A stretch of 64,000 bases of DNA from Acidaminococcus hominis (GTDB lineage: Bacteria > Bacillota > Negativicutes > Acidaminococcales > Acidaminococcaceae), in contig NZ_OLMM01000004.1 of assembly GCF_900291475.1 (NCBI RefSeq), positions 560,873-624,872 on the forward strand, in the 5' to 3' direction. Of the stretch, positions 33,082 to 41,463 are shown piece by piece (the first letter of the stretch is position 1; each line of letters opens with the position of its first letter). The notes under the pieces are model-generated. The model was given only the letters and a program-made list of their open reading frames with translations, had not been told where the DNA came from and made no database searches. Made by a program: the position numbers and the translations under genes.

Positions 33082-34413
33082 TTAGATAATCCCTACAAAG
33101 TACAGTACCAACGTAAAGGCCATGCAGAATACACCAGATACTGCAGAAACCAATCCTACACTGCGCATGCCTTGTTTGAAATTCAAATTTGCCAAAGAGC
33201 AAATCAGCCAAAAGCCAGAACTGTTGGCATGAGCAATTGCAATGGATCCGGAGCAAATGGCCAAATAAGCAGCCAAGTTGGAAATGCCCAAAATATCCAG
33301 CATCGGTCCACAAAGCGCAGCTGCTGTAGCAATTGCCAAGGTATTGGAACCTGCTGCCGTCCGAATCAGAAAACCGATGGCCATCGGCACAAAAATACCA
33401 GGAATATGTGCATCCACAATAGCGTGAGCCAAGATTCCGGCAACACCCGAACCTTTAATAAAGGAAGCCAGAGCACCGCCCAAGGCTGTGATGAATACAG
33501 GGCCTACGCAGTCAAGCAGAGCAGAATTTACCCATTTACCCCGAATATCCATATTGTGTACCCAATCCTTGACTTGGGTGAGCAGCGCATATAAGCAGCC
33601 GATAAACAACGCTGACATGGGGTCCCCAATAAACAGCATCAATCTTGCAAAGAAGCTGCCCTTCATAAAGGCTGCGCTCACAGTTTGCAGCACAATCAAG
33701 ATGACCGGAAGAATAATAGGAGCAATGGCTTTTTTAAAGTTCATATTCGGAACATTTTCCTGCTGATCTCCACCATCGCTCAAATAAACTTCATTAAGGG
33801 GAATTTGATCATTTTTTAAATAATAGGCATACAGCACTGTTGCAATGGTTCCTGGAACAGAAACTAGAATGCCCCAGGGAATCGCGATTCCTAACGGCAG
33901 GTTAAGGGCAGCGGCTGCCGCCACAGGCCCCGGTGTAGGCGGAACAAGGGAACTGGTAATCAACGCTGTCTGAATAGCCGCAATAAAGGCCATCATGGAA
34001 ATTCCCGTTTTCTTCGCTAAATTGGTGCACAGAGGAATCACCAAAAGGAAGACTGTATCTGGGAAAACAGGAACGCCCAAAATAAAGCAGCTGATACCCA
34101 AAGCCCAAAGGACCCGTTTCGAACCGAAAAACGACACCAAGGAATCCGTTAATTTAACAATGGCACCGGTCTTATTTAAAATAATACCCAACAAAGATCC
34201 CAGAAAAATGACCATAGCAATGCCTTTGCAGGTATTTCCAAAGCCATCATTAATCATCTTAGGGATTTTTTCCATTGGCGTACCGACCAAAATGGCAAGC
34301 AGCATGGAGGTTATATACAAGGAAATAGCGGCGTGCAGCTTAAATTTGCTGACCAAAACAATCAAAATGCTCACCGTAAGGACGATGATCAAGGCAATGT
34401 AACCAACTGACAT
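33082..34413 (-). CDS. GntP-family permease (gluconate/hydroxyacid:H+ symporter)
   Basis: A 443-residue carrier with 12-14 helices. GntP signatures include IFLGSLLGIILNKTGA, GVPVFPDTVFLLVIPL, SSLVPPTPGPVAAAAALNL and the C-terminal GSNTLAIATAAAL. Members take up gluconate, other sugar acids, D-serine or glycerate. AAGGGGG precedes the ATG at 34413. It follows an alpha/beta hydrolase gene by 25 bases on the same strand, and a LysR gene is divergent from that pair. An ester of a sugar or hydroxy acid would fit the pair. Confidence 0.92.
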   Translation of the reverse strand: MSVGYIALIIVLTVSILIVLVSKFKLHAAISLYITSMLLAILVGTPMEKIPKMINDGFGNTCKGIAMVIFLGSLLGIILNKTGAIVKLTDSLVSFFGSKRVLWALGISCFILGVPVFPDTVFLLVIPLCTNLAKKTGISMMAFIAAIQTALITSSLVPPTPGPVAAAAALNLPLGIAIPWGILVSVPGTIATVLYAYYLKNDQIPLNEVYLSDGGDQQENVPNMNFKKAIAPIILPVILIVLQTVSAAFMKGSFFARLMLFIGDPMSALFIGCLYALLTQVKDWVHNMDIRGKWVNSALLDCVGPVFITALGGALASFIKGSGVAGILAHAIVDAHIPGIFVPMAIGFLIRTAAGSNTLAIATAAALCGPMLDILGISNLAAYLAICSGSIAIAHANSSGFWLICSLANLNFKQGMRSVGLVSAVSGVFCMAFTLVLYFVGII

Positions 34414-34438
34414 ACTAGCGCCCCCTTTGCAGCAGATC

Positions 34439-35260
34439 TTATCGGATTTTAGCTAAAAATGCTTCCAACTGTGCATTGAAGCTTTCGCTTTCGCTCCAAA
34501 ACAGCATATGGCCGCCGTTTTCATAAATGTGATGCTCATGATAAGTGAGAATCAACGTTTCATAATATTTTCCCATGGAAGGTTTATGCCCCAGAGAACT
34601 GCCGCTGAAAATAATCACCGGCACTGTAAGTTCTTTTAAATAAGGGGTACAGTCCTGATGACACCAATCACTGTGGAGAGCAAAACCAATCCAAGGTGGG
34701 GTTTTTCTAATTTCTTCCCGCACCATGGCAGCAGCTTCCTCTGATAATGTCCCTTTTACCCGATTGCAGAAGTTATCGATATACTGTTCCGGATCTGCAT
34801 ACCACAACCGATATTTCTGATTCCAGCCGTCCATGTTATAGTTTTTTAAATTGTAGGAGTTCCAATCATCTGGGGAAAACGGGAATAAACAACAATCTAA
34901 AAGCCCCAACCCTTGTAGATTTTCGTCATGATAGCGATGTGCGTACGTAACCACCACACTGCCGGACAGGGACCAGCCAAGAAGCAGCACCTTCTTCAGT
35001 TGAAGATACTCGATGATTTCGTGAATATCCTCACTATGCCGAGCAATAGAGTTGCCCTGCAATGGTTTCGACGAATTCCCAAAACCCCGGCTGTCAATGC
35101 AGACTACCCGATGTTTTTTCTGCAATTCCACAACATTTCTTTGATAGAACTTGGTGGTACACATATGTCCTGGAATGAGCAAAATGGTATCATCACCCTG
35201 TTCCGTATCCTCGTAATAAATAAAGGCATGATCGCTAGTTTCCATATAGCCTTTTTTCAT
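34439..35260 (-). CDS. Alpha/beta hydrolase
   Basis: A 273-residue alpha/beta-hydrolase. The nucleophile elbow is LLGWSLSGSV (Ser about residue 98), the oxyanion-hole region follows LLIPGHMCTTKF, a likely acid Asp/Glu lies after VIIFSGSSLGHKP and the catalytic His is in YENGGHMLFW. It should cleave an ester, lactone or thioester in the cytosol; no signal peptide is present. GAGGTGAGG precedes the ATG. It is read first in the hydrolase-GntP unit, and a palindrome lies in the divergent gap towards the LysR regulator. Confidence 0.88.
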   Translation of the reverse strand: MKKGYMETSDHAFIYYEDTEQGDDTILLIPGHMCTTKFYQRNVVELQKKHRVVCIDSRGFGNSSKPLQGNSIARHSEDIHEIIEYLQLKKVLLLGWSLSGSVVVTYAHRYHDENLQGLGLLDCCLFPFSPDDWNSYNLKNYNMDGWNQKYRLWYADPEQYIDNFCNRVKGTLSEEAAAMVREEIRKTPPWIGFALHSDWCHQDCTPYLKELTVPVIIFSGSSLGHKPSMGKYYETLILTYHEHHIYENGGHMLFWSESESFNAQLEAFLAKIR

Positions 35261-35330
35261 TACTGCCTCACCTCTTTGTCTTATTTTTCTGTTTATCTGC
35301 TTATATTATGGCACGAGTTTATGTATATTA

Positions 35331-35355
35331 AAAATATATAAATATTATATATTTT
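35331..35355. promoter_or_regulatory. AT-rich palindrome in the divergent LysR/hydrolase gap
   Basis: AAAATATATA (35331-35340) and TATATATTTT (35346-35355) form a perfect inverted repeat with a five-base centre, as expected for an LTTR operator located between the regulator and its target. A/T-rich chance repeats cannot be excluded. Confidence 0.4.
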
Positions 35356-35411
35356 ATTCCTTTAGACTATATATTATAATAAAGATATCCCTAGAATGGA
35401 GATGAGGACAA

Positions 35412-36341
35412 ATGGACTTCCGTGATTTCACCTACGTTAAAGCCATTGCTGAATATCGCACCCTATCCAAAGCAGCAGAAATGCTATATGTGGCCCAGCC
35501 TTCCCTGACCAAATTTTTGCAAAAACTGGAACAAGAGATAGGTACGCCTCTTTTTGAGCGGATTAACAAGCAAATGCAGCCTACCTATGCAGGAAAAGAA
35601 TTCCTTCGGACCGGAGAACAAATCTTATTGCTGCAGGACAAACTCCGTTTCACCCTAAAACAAGCAGTCAATCATACGGAAGGAATTTTAAGTTTAGCCA
35701 TCACCCCTGTAAGAGGAGCCTACGTTCTGCCAGTAATACTGCCGCTGTTCAAAGAACGGTACCCTAATTACCATATTGAAATTTTCGAAAGACCTATCAG
35801 TGAAGCGGAAACTGCGCTGGAGAACGGTGCAGTAGATTTAGCCATTTATTCCCAGCCTACCCGCAATCGCAACCTTGATTATATCCATATCAATCAAGAG
35901 GAAGTCCTGCTGTGTATCCCCCAGGATTTTCCTTATCAAAAATATATACAACAGCGTGATGGTTTCTCCCACCCTTGGATTGATCTTTCCCTTTTTAAGG
36001 ATATGGTATTTTACAGCAATGACCCTCAGCAGGCCCAAGTTGCCCGTTTTGGGCAGCAGCTTCTTTCCACCTATCATCTGCATCCGCCTATGACCATCCT
36101 GCGCAGTTTAGATACCTGTCTGGCCTTAGCCAGCCGGGGCATGGGCGTAGCCTTCTGTTATGATATCTGCATTCGCTATTTCAAAAATTACGAGAAGTCT
36201 CCCGTCTACCTGTCCATCGGAAAGCAACCCAGCTACTCTGAATTTTTGATTGGCACCCGGTCAGGTTATGTATGTAACGAAGCCCAAAACTATTTTATTT
36301 CCCTTGTCAAAGAGTACTTTGGTGACAAGAAACCAGTATAA
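35412..36341 (+). CDS. LysR-type transcriptional regulator
   Basis: A 309-residue LTTR with the HTH (YRTLSKAAEMLYVAQPSLTK, then LEQEIGTPLFERI) and a PBP2-like effector domain (LSLAITPVRGAYVLPVILPL, ALENGAVDLAIYSQP, ALASRGMGVAFCYD). It is divergent from the alpha/beta hydrolase-GntP unit with 151 bases between, so it most likely regulates these genes. The ATG at 35412 has GAGG six bases upstream. A strong bidirectional terminator follows. Confidence 0.93.
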   Translation: MDFRDFTYVKAIAEYRTLSKAAEMLYVAQPSLTKFLQKLEQEIGTPLFERINKQMQPTYAGKEFLRTGEQILLLQDKLRFTLKQAVNHTEGILSLAITPVRGAYVLPVILPLFKERYPNYHIEIFERPISEAETALENGAVDLAIYSQPTRNRNLDYIHINQEEVLLCIPQDFPYQKYIQQRDGFSHPWIDLSLFKDMVFYSNDPQQAQVARFGQQLLSTYHLHPPMTILRSLDTCLALASRGMGVAFCYDICIRYFKNYEKSPVYLSIGKQPSYSEFLIGTRSGYVCNEAQNYFISLVKEYFGDKKPV

Positions 36342-36360
36342 ATCATCCTGTCACCATAGA

Positions 36361-36400
36361 GAAAAGCGCTGCAGCCTAATTTAACTGCAGCGCTTTTCCT
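36361..36400. terminator. Bidirectional intrinsic terminator
   Basis: Perfect 14-bp arms GAAAAGCGCTGCAG / CTGCAGCGCTTTTC between the convergent LysR and ATC-hydrolase-family genes. Confidence 0.9.
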
Positions 36401-36409
36401 TTATTTTTC

Positions 36410-36883
36410 TTATTTCTTCTTTTTTCTAAAACAGAAAGTGCAATGCCCATCTTTGTACATGATGTGGTCATGGATGCATTCCATATCCTCATTGTAGCCT
36501 TTGACAATGGCCGGATCGATATTCTCGCAGTAAATGCGGCCATATTTCTCCTCTCCGGCGTCTATCCAGGTTTGGGCAAATACGCAGCGGTCAAAATCCT
36601 GATGGATTTCATCCGGCGTATATTTGGTTTCAGCACCGAACAGCTCACTGCGTTCCATATCGTAACTGGGCAGATAAGCTTCCAGATCATTGGTTTTACC
36701 GCTTTGGGCTGCACGATGGGCAATATCCTTGCCTCTGGCAACGCCCCATTCAATGACGGTTTCTTTCAGTAAGTCCAGACCTTCTGCACCGTATTTCTTC
36801 TCCAGGTTTTTAGCCAGGATAGAGAAGAACCGGGCAAATAGGACAAACATATTCACGGGTTTGTCCACTTTTTCCATTGCCAT
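36410..36883 (-). CDS. L-2-amino-thiazoline-4-carboxylate (ATC) hydrolase family protein
   Basis: A 157-residue cytosolic protein of the ATC hydrolase family (PF14196), recognised by WIDAGEEKYGRIYCENIDPA followed by KGYNEDMECIHDHIMYKDGH and the C-terminal CTFCF. The founding member, AtcB of Pseudomonas, opens ATC to an N-carbamoyl-cysteine, but most of the family is untested. It is third in an Nramp-like carrier-ureohydrolase-ATC hydrolase unit (26 bases after the ureohydrolase), and a carbamoyl-amino-acid hydrolase lies in the divergent unit. GGGGGAG precedes the ATG. The C-terminal Cys pair and polybasic end are notable. Confidence 0.8.
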   Translation of the reverse strand: MAMEKVDKPVNMFVLFARFFSILAKNLEKKYGAEGLDLLKETVIEWGVARGKDIAHRAAQSGKTNDLEAYLPSYDMERSELFGAETKYTPDEIHQDFDRCVFAQTWIDAGEEKYGRIYCENIDPAIVKGYNEDMECIHDHIMYKDGHCTFCFRKKKK

Positions 36884-36909
36884 TTATACTCCCCCTATTA
36901 CAGTACTTC

Positions 36910-37896
36910 TTATTTCTTATGGTTCAAACGGTATTCCGCCAGCCCATTCATAAAGTACAGAGCAGCCCAGCAGCCCACATGAGAAGCGGTTTGCAGCGTA
37001 CCATTTTCCGGATAAATTTCCACAAAGTCCAGGGAAGAAGCACCTGCCAAGCCAGCTTCATGCACCATCATCAAAAGTTCAAAGCTGGTCAGGCCTGCCA
37101 TATCTTGCGGGCCTTGGGGCATAAAGGCAGCATCCAGGCTGTCAGCGCAAATAGTAACATACAGCACATCCGTATCTTTAGAAGCAATTTCAATGGCTTT
37201 CTTGATAGAGGCTTCCCAACCATTTTTCTTTACTTCAAAGCAGGGAATTACGGTAGCACCAAACTTCTTGGCATTTTCCCGTTCTTGTTGGTGATTTCTG
37301 GGTCCCCGGATACCAATATGCACAATCTTGGTGGCATCCATGTTAGGATCATTGTACAGACGGTAGAAAGGAGAACACCGGGACAGGTCATCGTCACCAA
37401 AAGCATTGTAGTTATCCAAATGGGCATCGAAATGCAGAACTCCTACACGTTTGGGATGGCGTTTGGCCAATTCACTGATGGCCGGATAAGCAATACCATG
37501 GTCGCCGCCAAACAAGATGGGAACAGCCCCTGCATCCACAATTTCACCGTACCGTTCCCGAATCTGTTGGAAGGTGAAGTCATAGTTACCGTTTTGTACA
37601 GCACAATCGCCATAATCTCCAGCCTTCAATACGGATAAGGAATCCAAATCGAAGTCAGGCAGATAACCAGTGTAGCGGATAGAAGCTGTACGGATGGACT
37701 TGGGACCTTCTGTGCAGGAGGAATAGCCGCCAATGGTGCAGCCGCCTTCCCAAGGCACACCCAGGACTGCCACATCCACCTTCTTCAAGTCTTCTTTCTT
37801 TTCCAGAACGGACAGATTCAAAAAGGACGGAACCCCGCTATAGATATTGGTGGGCAAAAATGCAGGATCGTAGATACAAGGTTTGCTTTCTTTCAT
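36910..37896 (-). CDS. Ureohydrolase-family protein (agmatinase/arginase fold) with altered metal site
   Basis: A 328-residue ureohydrolase. Metal-ligand motifs GGDHG (His133) and HFDAHLD (Asp157, His159, Asp161) are intact. The last ligand motif, normally SxDxDxxDPAF, here reads TICADSLDAAF, so the first Asp is Cys250 and the second ligand Asp252 remains; the following Glu in FVEIYPENG is present. Family enzymes hydrolyse guanidino compounds to urea with two Mn (or Ni). The change suggests an altered metal or substrate. It is cotranscribed with an ATC-hydrolase-family protein and an Nramp-like carrier (60 bases after it), so it may act on a guanidino- or isothiourea-like compound. AAAGGAGATG precedes the ATG. 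Confidence 0.88.
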   Translation of the reverse strand: MKESKPCIYDPAFLPTNIYSGVPSFLNLSVLEKKEDLKKVDVAVLGVPWEGGCTIGGYSSCTEGPKSIRTASIRYTGYLPDFDLDSLSVLKAGDYGDCAVQNGNYDFTFQQIRERYGEIVDAGAVPILFGGDHGIAYPAISELAKRHPKRVGVLHFDAHLDNYNAFGDDDLSRCSPFYRLYNDPNMDATKIVHIGIRGPRNHQQERENAKKFGATVIPCFEVKKNGWEASIKKAIEIASKDTDVLYVTICADSLDAAFMPQGPQDMAGLTSFELLMMVHEAGLAGASSLDFVEIYPENGTLQTASHVGCWAALYFMNGLAEYRLNHKK

Positions 37897-37956
37897 CTAA
37901 GAACATCTCCTTTTATTAATAGAACACCATTCACAATATATGCAATGTGTTTTTAC

Positions 37957-39192
37957 TTACATCAGGCTGACCACACTGCTCAGACCTAGCACCAGGGAAA
38001 TTCCAAAGATGCCAACACCCAAGACCGTTTCCAGCTTGCTGTTAACAAATTGGCCCATAATCCCATGACGGCAGGTCAGATAGATGGTAACGCCTACCAC
38101 AACTGGCAGGACTATGCCATTGACCATTTGTGCTGCCATAATTAATGCAATCGGATTAAAACCCATACCAGCAACAACGATACCGGTAATCAGCACCAGG
38201 AAATTGGTGATGGTGTAACGTTTGTCAGAACGATCGGTTTTCCATTTGAATAGACCAGCCAATACGTAGGATACACCCATAGGAGTGCAGACTGCAGAAG
38301 AAACGCCGGCGGCCACCAGGCCAATAGCCATAAACGGTTCAGCCCAAACTCCCAAGGTAGGGCGCAGCTGAACAGCCATATCCATAGCATTCCGAACTGG
38401 CATGCCGTACATCACCGTAGCAGAAGTTACCATAATGGCACCGGTAACAATGCCGCCGATGATCATGGGAATGTTGGTACCAAAACGGCACAGTGGAAGT
38501 TCATCTGTAGAATGCCAAGTCCGTTTGGCAGAAGCTGCATGAAGGAACATGTTGTAGGGTACTACTGTAGTGCCAATCAGGGATAGGCAAGTCATCAGGC
38601 CACCCTGGGGAATATTAGGCACGCAGCCAGCCAGCAAATCTCCGACGTCTGGTCTCACCACAATCATGGTTACCAGGAACACCACAGCCATAATTACTAC
38701 GCAGATGCCCAGAAGCTTTTCCAGATACTTAACGGCATCACCGGCAAAGCTCAGAATCAACAAAATGCATAGGCCCCAAATAGGAGCAATAATGCGGGTA
38801 GAAACGCCGGTTAAGGCGCTGATGCCGATAGCGGTACCAGTCAAGTCGCCGCTCATATAGGCAAACCCACCAATGGTAATGGCTACGGCCACCAGGCCGC
38901 AAAGCAGATTCCGCAAAAGAGGGCGGTCTTCAAAATCTTTCACCAGGTTTTCTGCCAAGCCCATTTGGGTTACAATGCCCAGTCGGGCAGCCATTCCCTG
39001 CATGACCATAACTGCAATTACCGAGAAAATTACGCACCAGAACAAGCTTAAGCCGTAGTCCGCACCGGCTTTAGTAGAACTGGTAACCGTGCCCGGTCCA
39101 ATGAAGGATCCTACAATAAGGAACCCAGGTCCCAGTGATTTCATTTTGTCACTGAGCGTGTACTTCTTTGCTTCTGTTTGCATGTTCGTCAT
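37957..39192 (-). CDS. Nramp-fold (SLC11-like) carrier without the canonical metal-binding motifs
   Basis: A 411-residue membrane protein with 11 helices of the Nramp/SLC11 fold. In metal-importing Nramps, TM1 carries DPGN and TM6 carries MPH; here TM1 reads SFIGPGTVTSSTKAG (Gly32-Pro-Gly-Thr35) and TM6 reads GTTVVPYNMFLHA (Val211-Pro-Tyr213). The Asp, Asn, Met and His used to bind and move Mn2+/Fe2+ are thus all replaced, while the helix-breaking prolines stay. It is unlikely to be a normal Mn importer. It heads the ureohydrolase-ATC hydrolase operon, so an organic substrate is conceivable. The ATG at 39192 is used; another at 39183 is also in range of the AGGAGG. Confidence 0.88.
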   Translation of the reverse strand: MTNMQTEAKKYTLSDKMKSLGPGFLIVGSFIGPGTVTSSTKAGADYGLSLFWCVIFSVIAVMVMQGMAARLGIVTQMGLAENLVKDFEDRPLLRNLLCGLVAVAITIGGFAYMSGDLTGTAIGISALTGVSTRIIAPIWGLCILLILSFAGDAVKYLEKLLGICVVIMAVVFLVTMIVVRPDVGDLLAGCVPNIPQGGLMTCLSLIGTTVVPYNMFLHAASAKRTWHSTDELPLCRFGTNIPMIIGGIVTGAIMVTSATVMYGMPVRNAMDMAVQLRPTLGVWAEPFMAIGLVAAGVSSAVCTPMGVSYVLAGLFKWKTDRSDKRYTITNFLVLITGIVVAGMGFNPIALIMAAQMVNGIVLPVVVGVTIYLTCRHGIMGQFVNSKLETVLGVGIFGISLVLGLSSVVSLM

Positions 39193-39296
39193 GCCTCCTA
39201 CTCCCCTCGATTAACTACCTGCAACTCATAGTCATTCTCTCTGTTTTGACTACATTGTCGTTTTTTATGTTGCATTGTAGTTTATGGGTAGAGTTA

Positions 39297-39340
39297 TACC
39301 ACGAATGAAAATGATTTGTCAACAAATTTCATTCGTGGTA
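39297..39340. promoter_or_regulatory. Long interrupted palindrome, probable IclR operator
   Basis: Arms TACCACGAATGAAA (39297-39310) and TTTCATTCGTGGTA (39327-39340) are perfectly complementary over 14 bases around a 16-base spacer. It sits in the divergent gap between the Nramp-like carrier and iclR genes, 39 bases before the iclR ATG, where an operator for both would be expected. Confidence 0.65.
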
Positions 39341-39378
39341 CTCTAATAGCATCAAAACAGAAAGCAAAAGGAGCCATT

Positions 39379-40155
39379 ATGGAAAAGAAGTTACAAAAAC
39401 CCATCCAATCCGTAGAACGTGCCATCAAAATCTTAGATTGTTTTTCCCTTATTACCCCTAGTCTTTCCTTAGCTTCCATCAGTGAAATGACGGGACTCAA
39501 CATCAATACCACCCGAGGCCTGGTGAATACTTTGGTAGAAAATCAGCTGCTCCTGCGTGATGCTGATACAGGCAATTACAAGTTGGGATTTTATTTTGTT
39601 TCTAAAGCATCCATGATTCACGAGGACATTAACCGCTATATTAGATTATTCAAGCCACTTTTGGATGAAATTGCCACGAAATATCATTTTTCCACCAGCT
39701 TGCAGATGGTTTATCACAATCAAATATTTAGTATCTACTGTGCCTATCCTACCAAGGCCGCTTACTACATTGTCATGTCTGAATATACGGATTTGCCGCT
39801 TAGTGCTACCAGCTCCGGAAAATTATTGCTGGCCAATCAGATTTCTCAAGGCCGAAAAGATATATTAGACAATTTTGACTATCATGCTTACACCATTAAC
39901 ACCATCAAAACGAAGGAGCAACTGTTATGGCAGTTGGAGGACATTGCCCGCAAGGGCTACGCCACGGAGATTGAGGAATTTGTTTATGATGTGGGCAGCC
40001 TTGCAATTCCGTTATATGACGAACTAGGTCGGCTCAGCTTCACTGTGTCATCAACTTTTTTTGTTAAATATTTGCTGAATGTCAAAGATGATTTACTAAA
40101 GGATTTCCAGCGGGCTGTAGAAATCTGGAACACGACCCTGCATAAGGAGGTTTAA
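39379..40155 (+). CDS. IclR-family transcriptional regulator
   Basis: A 258-residue regulator: winged HTH at residues 8-70 (SVERAIKILDCFS, SLASISEMTGLNINTTRGLV) and an effector domain with the family LPLSATSSGKLLLA and KGYATEIEEFVYDVGSLAIPL segments. IclR proteins bind small ligands and often repress divergent catabolic operons. It is divergent from the Nramp-like/ureohydrolase/ATC-hydrolase operon and directly upstream of, and cotranscribed with, the carbamoylase. ATG 39379 follows AAAAGGAG; the earlier Met would pass through the palindrome. Confidence 0.93.
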   Translation: MEKKLQKPIQSVERAIKILDCFSLITPSLSLASISEMTGLNINTTRGLVNTLVENQLLLRDADTGNYKLGFYFVSKASMIHEDINRYIRLFKPLLDEIATKYHFSTSLQMVYHNQIFSIYCAYPTKAAYYIVMSEYTDLPLSATSSGKLLLANQISQGRKDILDNFDYHAYTINTIKTKEQLLWQLEDIARKGYATEIEEFVYDVGSLAIPLYDELGRLSFTVSSTFFVKYLLNVKDDLLKDFQRAVEIWNTTLHKEV

Positions 40156-40157
40156 GA

Positions 40158-41381
40158 ATGCTTTCTTTAGAAAAAATCTGGGAGGACCTGTTCTTCCCCC
40201 TTTCTCACTTTGGCTACACAGAAGGAAAAGGCACTACCCGTCTATCCTGGTCTCCAGCCTTTCAGGAGGCGCAAGGGTATCTAATGGATTATGCCCAAAA
40301 GATTGGTCTTACTGCCGTTCAGGATGCCTGCGGAAACCTATTTCTGACTGTCCCTGGCACCCAGGACCTGCCCCCCGTCTACACAGGTTCACACCTAGAC
40401 ACCGTACCCCAAGGCGGCAAATATGATGGTGCCTTGGGCATTACCGTTCCCCTGGCTATCGCTAACTATTGGCATCAGCTTGGCTATTGCCCAGTTCGGC
40501 CGCTTTGCATCATCGCCTTTGCCGAAGAAGAGGGAACCCGTTTTGGTAAGGTATGCTTTGGCAGTCAAGCTCTTACTGGCAAGCTGAAAGGCCTGGACCC
40601 AACAGCCTTGATGACTCGAGAAGGCAAAAACCTACCTGAACTTCTTCAAGCTTCCGGGCTTACTGGCAATCCCTTCACACCCCATTTCCCGCCTGGGAAA
40701 TGCTTTCTGGAGCTTCATATTGAGCAAGGCAACGCTTTGGAAACTGCGGGTTTTCCCTTGGGTATTGTCTCTGCCATTGTAGGCATCCGGCATTTCACCC
40801 TTACTTTTACAGGTAAAGCCAACCATGCCGGAACCACCTCTATGGATTTACGGCACGACGCTTTGGCCGCGGCGTCCTCCTTTATCACCCATGTGTATAA
40901 CAGTGCGCTAGCCTCTCAACGGCAGTATGTAGCCACAGTAGGCCATATCAAAGTAGAACCTGATGCCAACAACGTAGTTCCTGGCAAAGCTGAGATTTCT
41001 CTGGAAATCCGCAGCGAAACAGATACTCTGATGGATTCCGTTTTGGCTGGGTTTCAGAAATTTTTGGACCATACAGCTCAAAAATACGGTGTTACCTATG
41101 AAATTGCCAAGTTGGATCAAATTCCGCCTCTGCCAATGGATGCAGGCCTCAAAAATCTCATTGCTGAAGAAGCTCAAGCCCAGAATATTCCCTACCAAGT
41201 GCAGCCCAGTTGGGCCGGCCATGATGCGATGATTCTAGGCCACGAGCTGCCCACTGCCATGTTCTTTGTTCCTAGTAGAGGTGGCATCAGCCACTCCCCG
41301 GAAGAATTTACTCCGTCCCACGACATTGGCCAAGCCGCTCAGGTTCTGGAAAAAGTACTGCGTCGCGTCAGTGCAGAATAA
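40158..41381 (+). CDS. Zn-dependent N-carbamoyl-L-amino-acid hydrolase / allantoate amidohydrolase family (M20)
   Basis: A 407-residue amidohydrolase of the HyuC/AllC/beta-ureidopropionase group. All features are present: YTGSHLDTVPQGGKYDGALG, AFAEEEGTRFG (catalytic and metal Glu), FLELHIEQG, the dimer-domain GKANHAGTT, and C-terminal WAGHDAMILG and RGGISHSPEEF. It releases CO2 and ammonia from an N-carbamoyl amino acid. AtcC, the N-carbamoyl-L-cysteine amidohydrolase of the ATC route, belongs here, which matches the ATC-hydrolase-family gene in the divergent unit. The ATG lies two bases after the iclR stop, with its ribosome site (GGAGG) inside iclR, so the two are coupled. Confidence 0.92.
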   Translation: MLSLEKIWEDLFFPLSHFGYTEGKGTTRLSWSPAFQEAQGYLMDYAQKIGLTAVQDACGNLFLTVPGTQDLPPVYTGSHLDTVPQGGKYDGALGITVPLAIANYWHQLGYCPVRPLCIIAFAEEEGTRFGKVCFGSQALTGKLKGLDPTALMTREGKNLPELLQASGLTGNPFTPHFPPGKCFLELHIEQGNALETAGFPLGIVSAIVGIRHFTLTFTGKANHAGTTSMDLRHDALAAASSFITHVYNSALASQRQYVATVGHIKVEPDANNVVPGKAEISLEIRSETDTLMDSVLAGFQKFLDHTAQKYGVTYEIAKLDQIPPLPMDAGLKNLIAEEAQAQNIPYQVQPSWAGHDAMILGHELPTAMFFVPSRGGISHSPEEFTPSHDIGQAAQVLEKVLRRVSAE

Positions 41382-41383
41382 GA

Positions 41384-41432
41384 AAAATCCCATTGTTATG
41401 AGATTGAATTATATCTCATAACAATGGGATTT
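41384..41432. terminator. Bidirectional intrinsic terminator
   Basis: Perfect 19-bp arms AAATCCCATTGTTATGAGA / TCTCATAACAATGGGATTT, between the convergent carbamoylase and gltS genes. Confidence 0.9.
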
Positions 41433-41463
41433 CTATTTAGTTTTCATACACCCAACATTTCTC

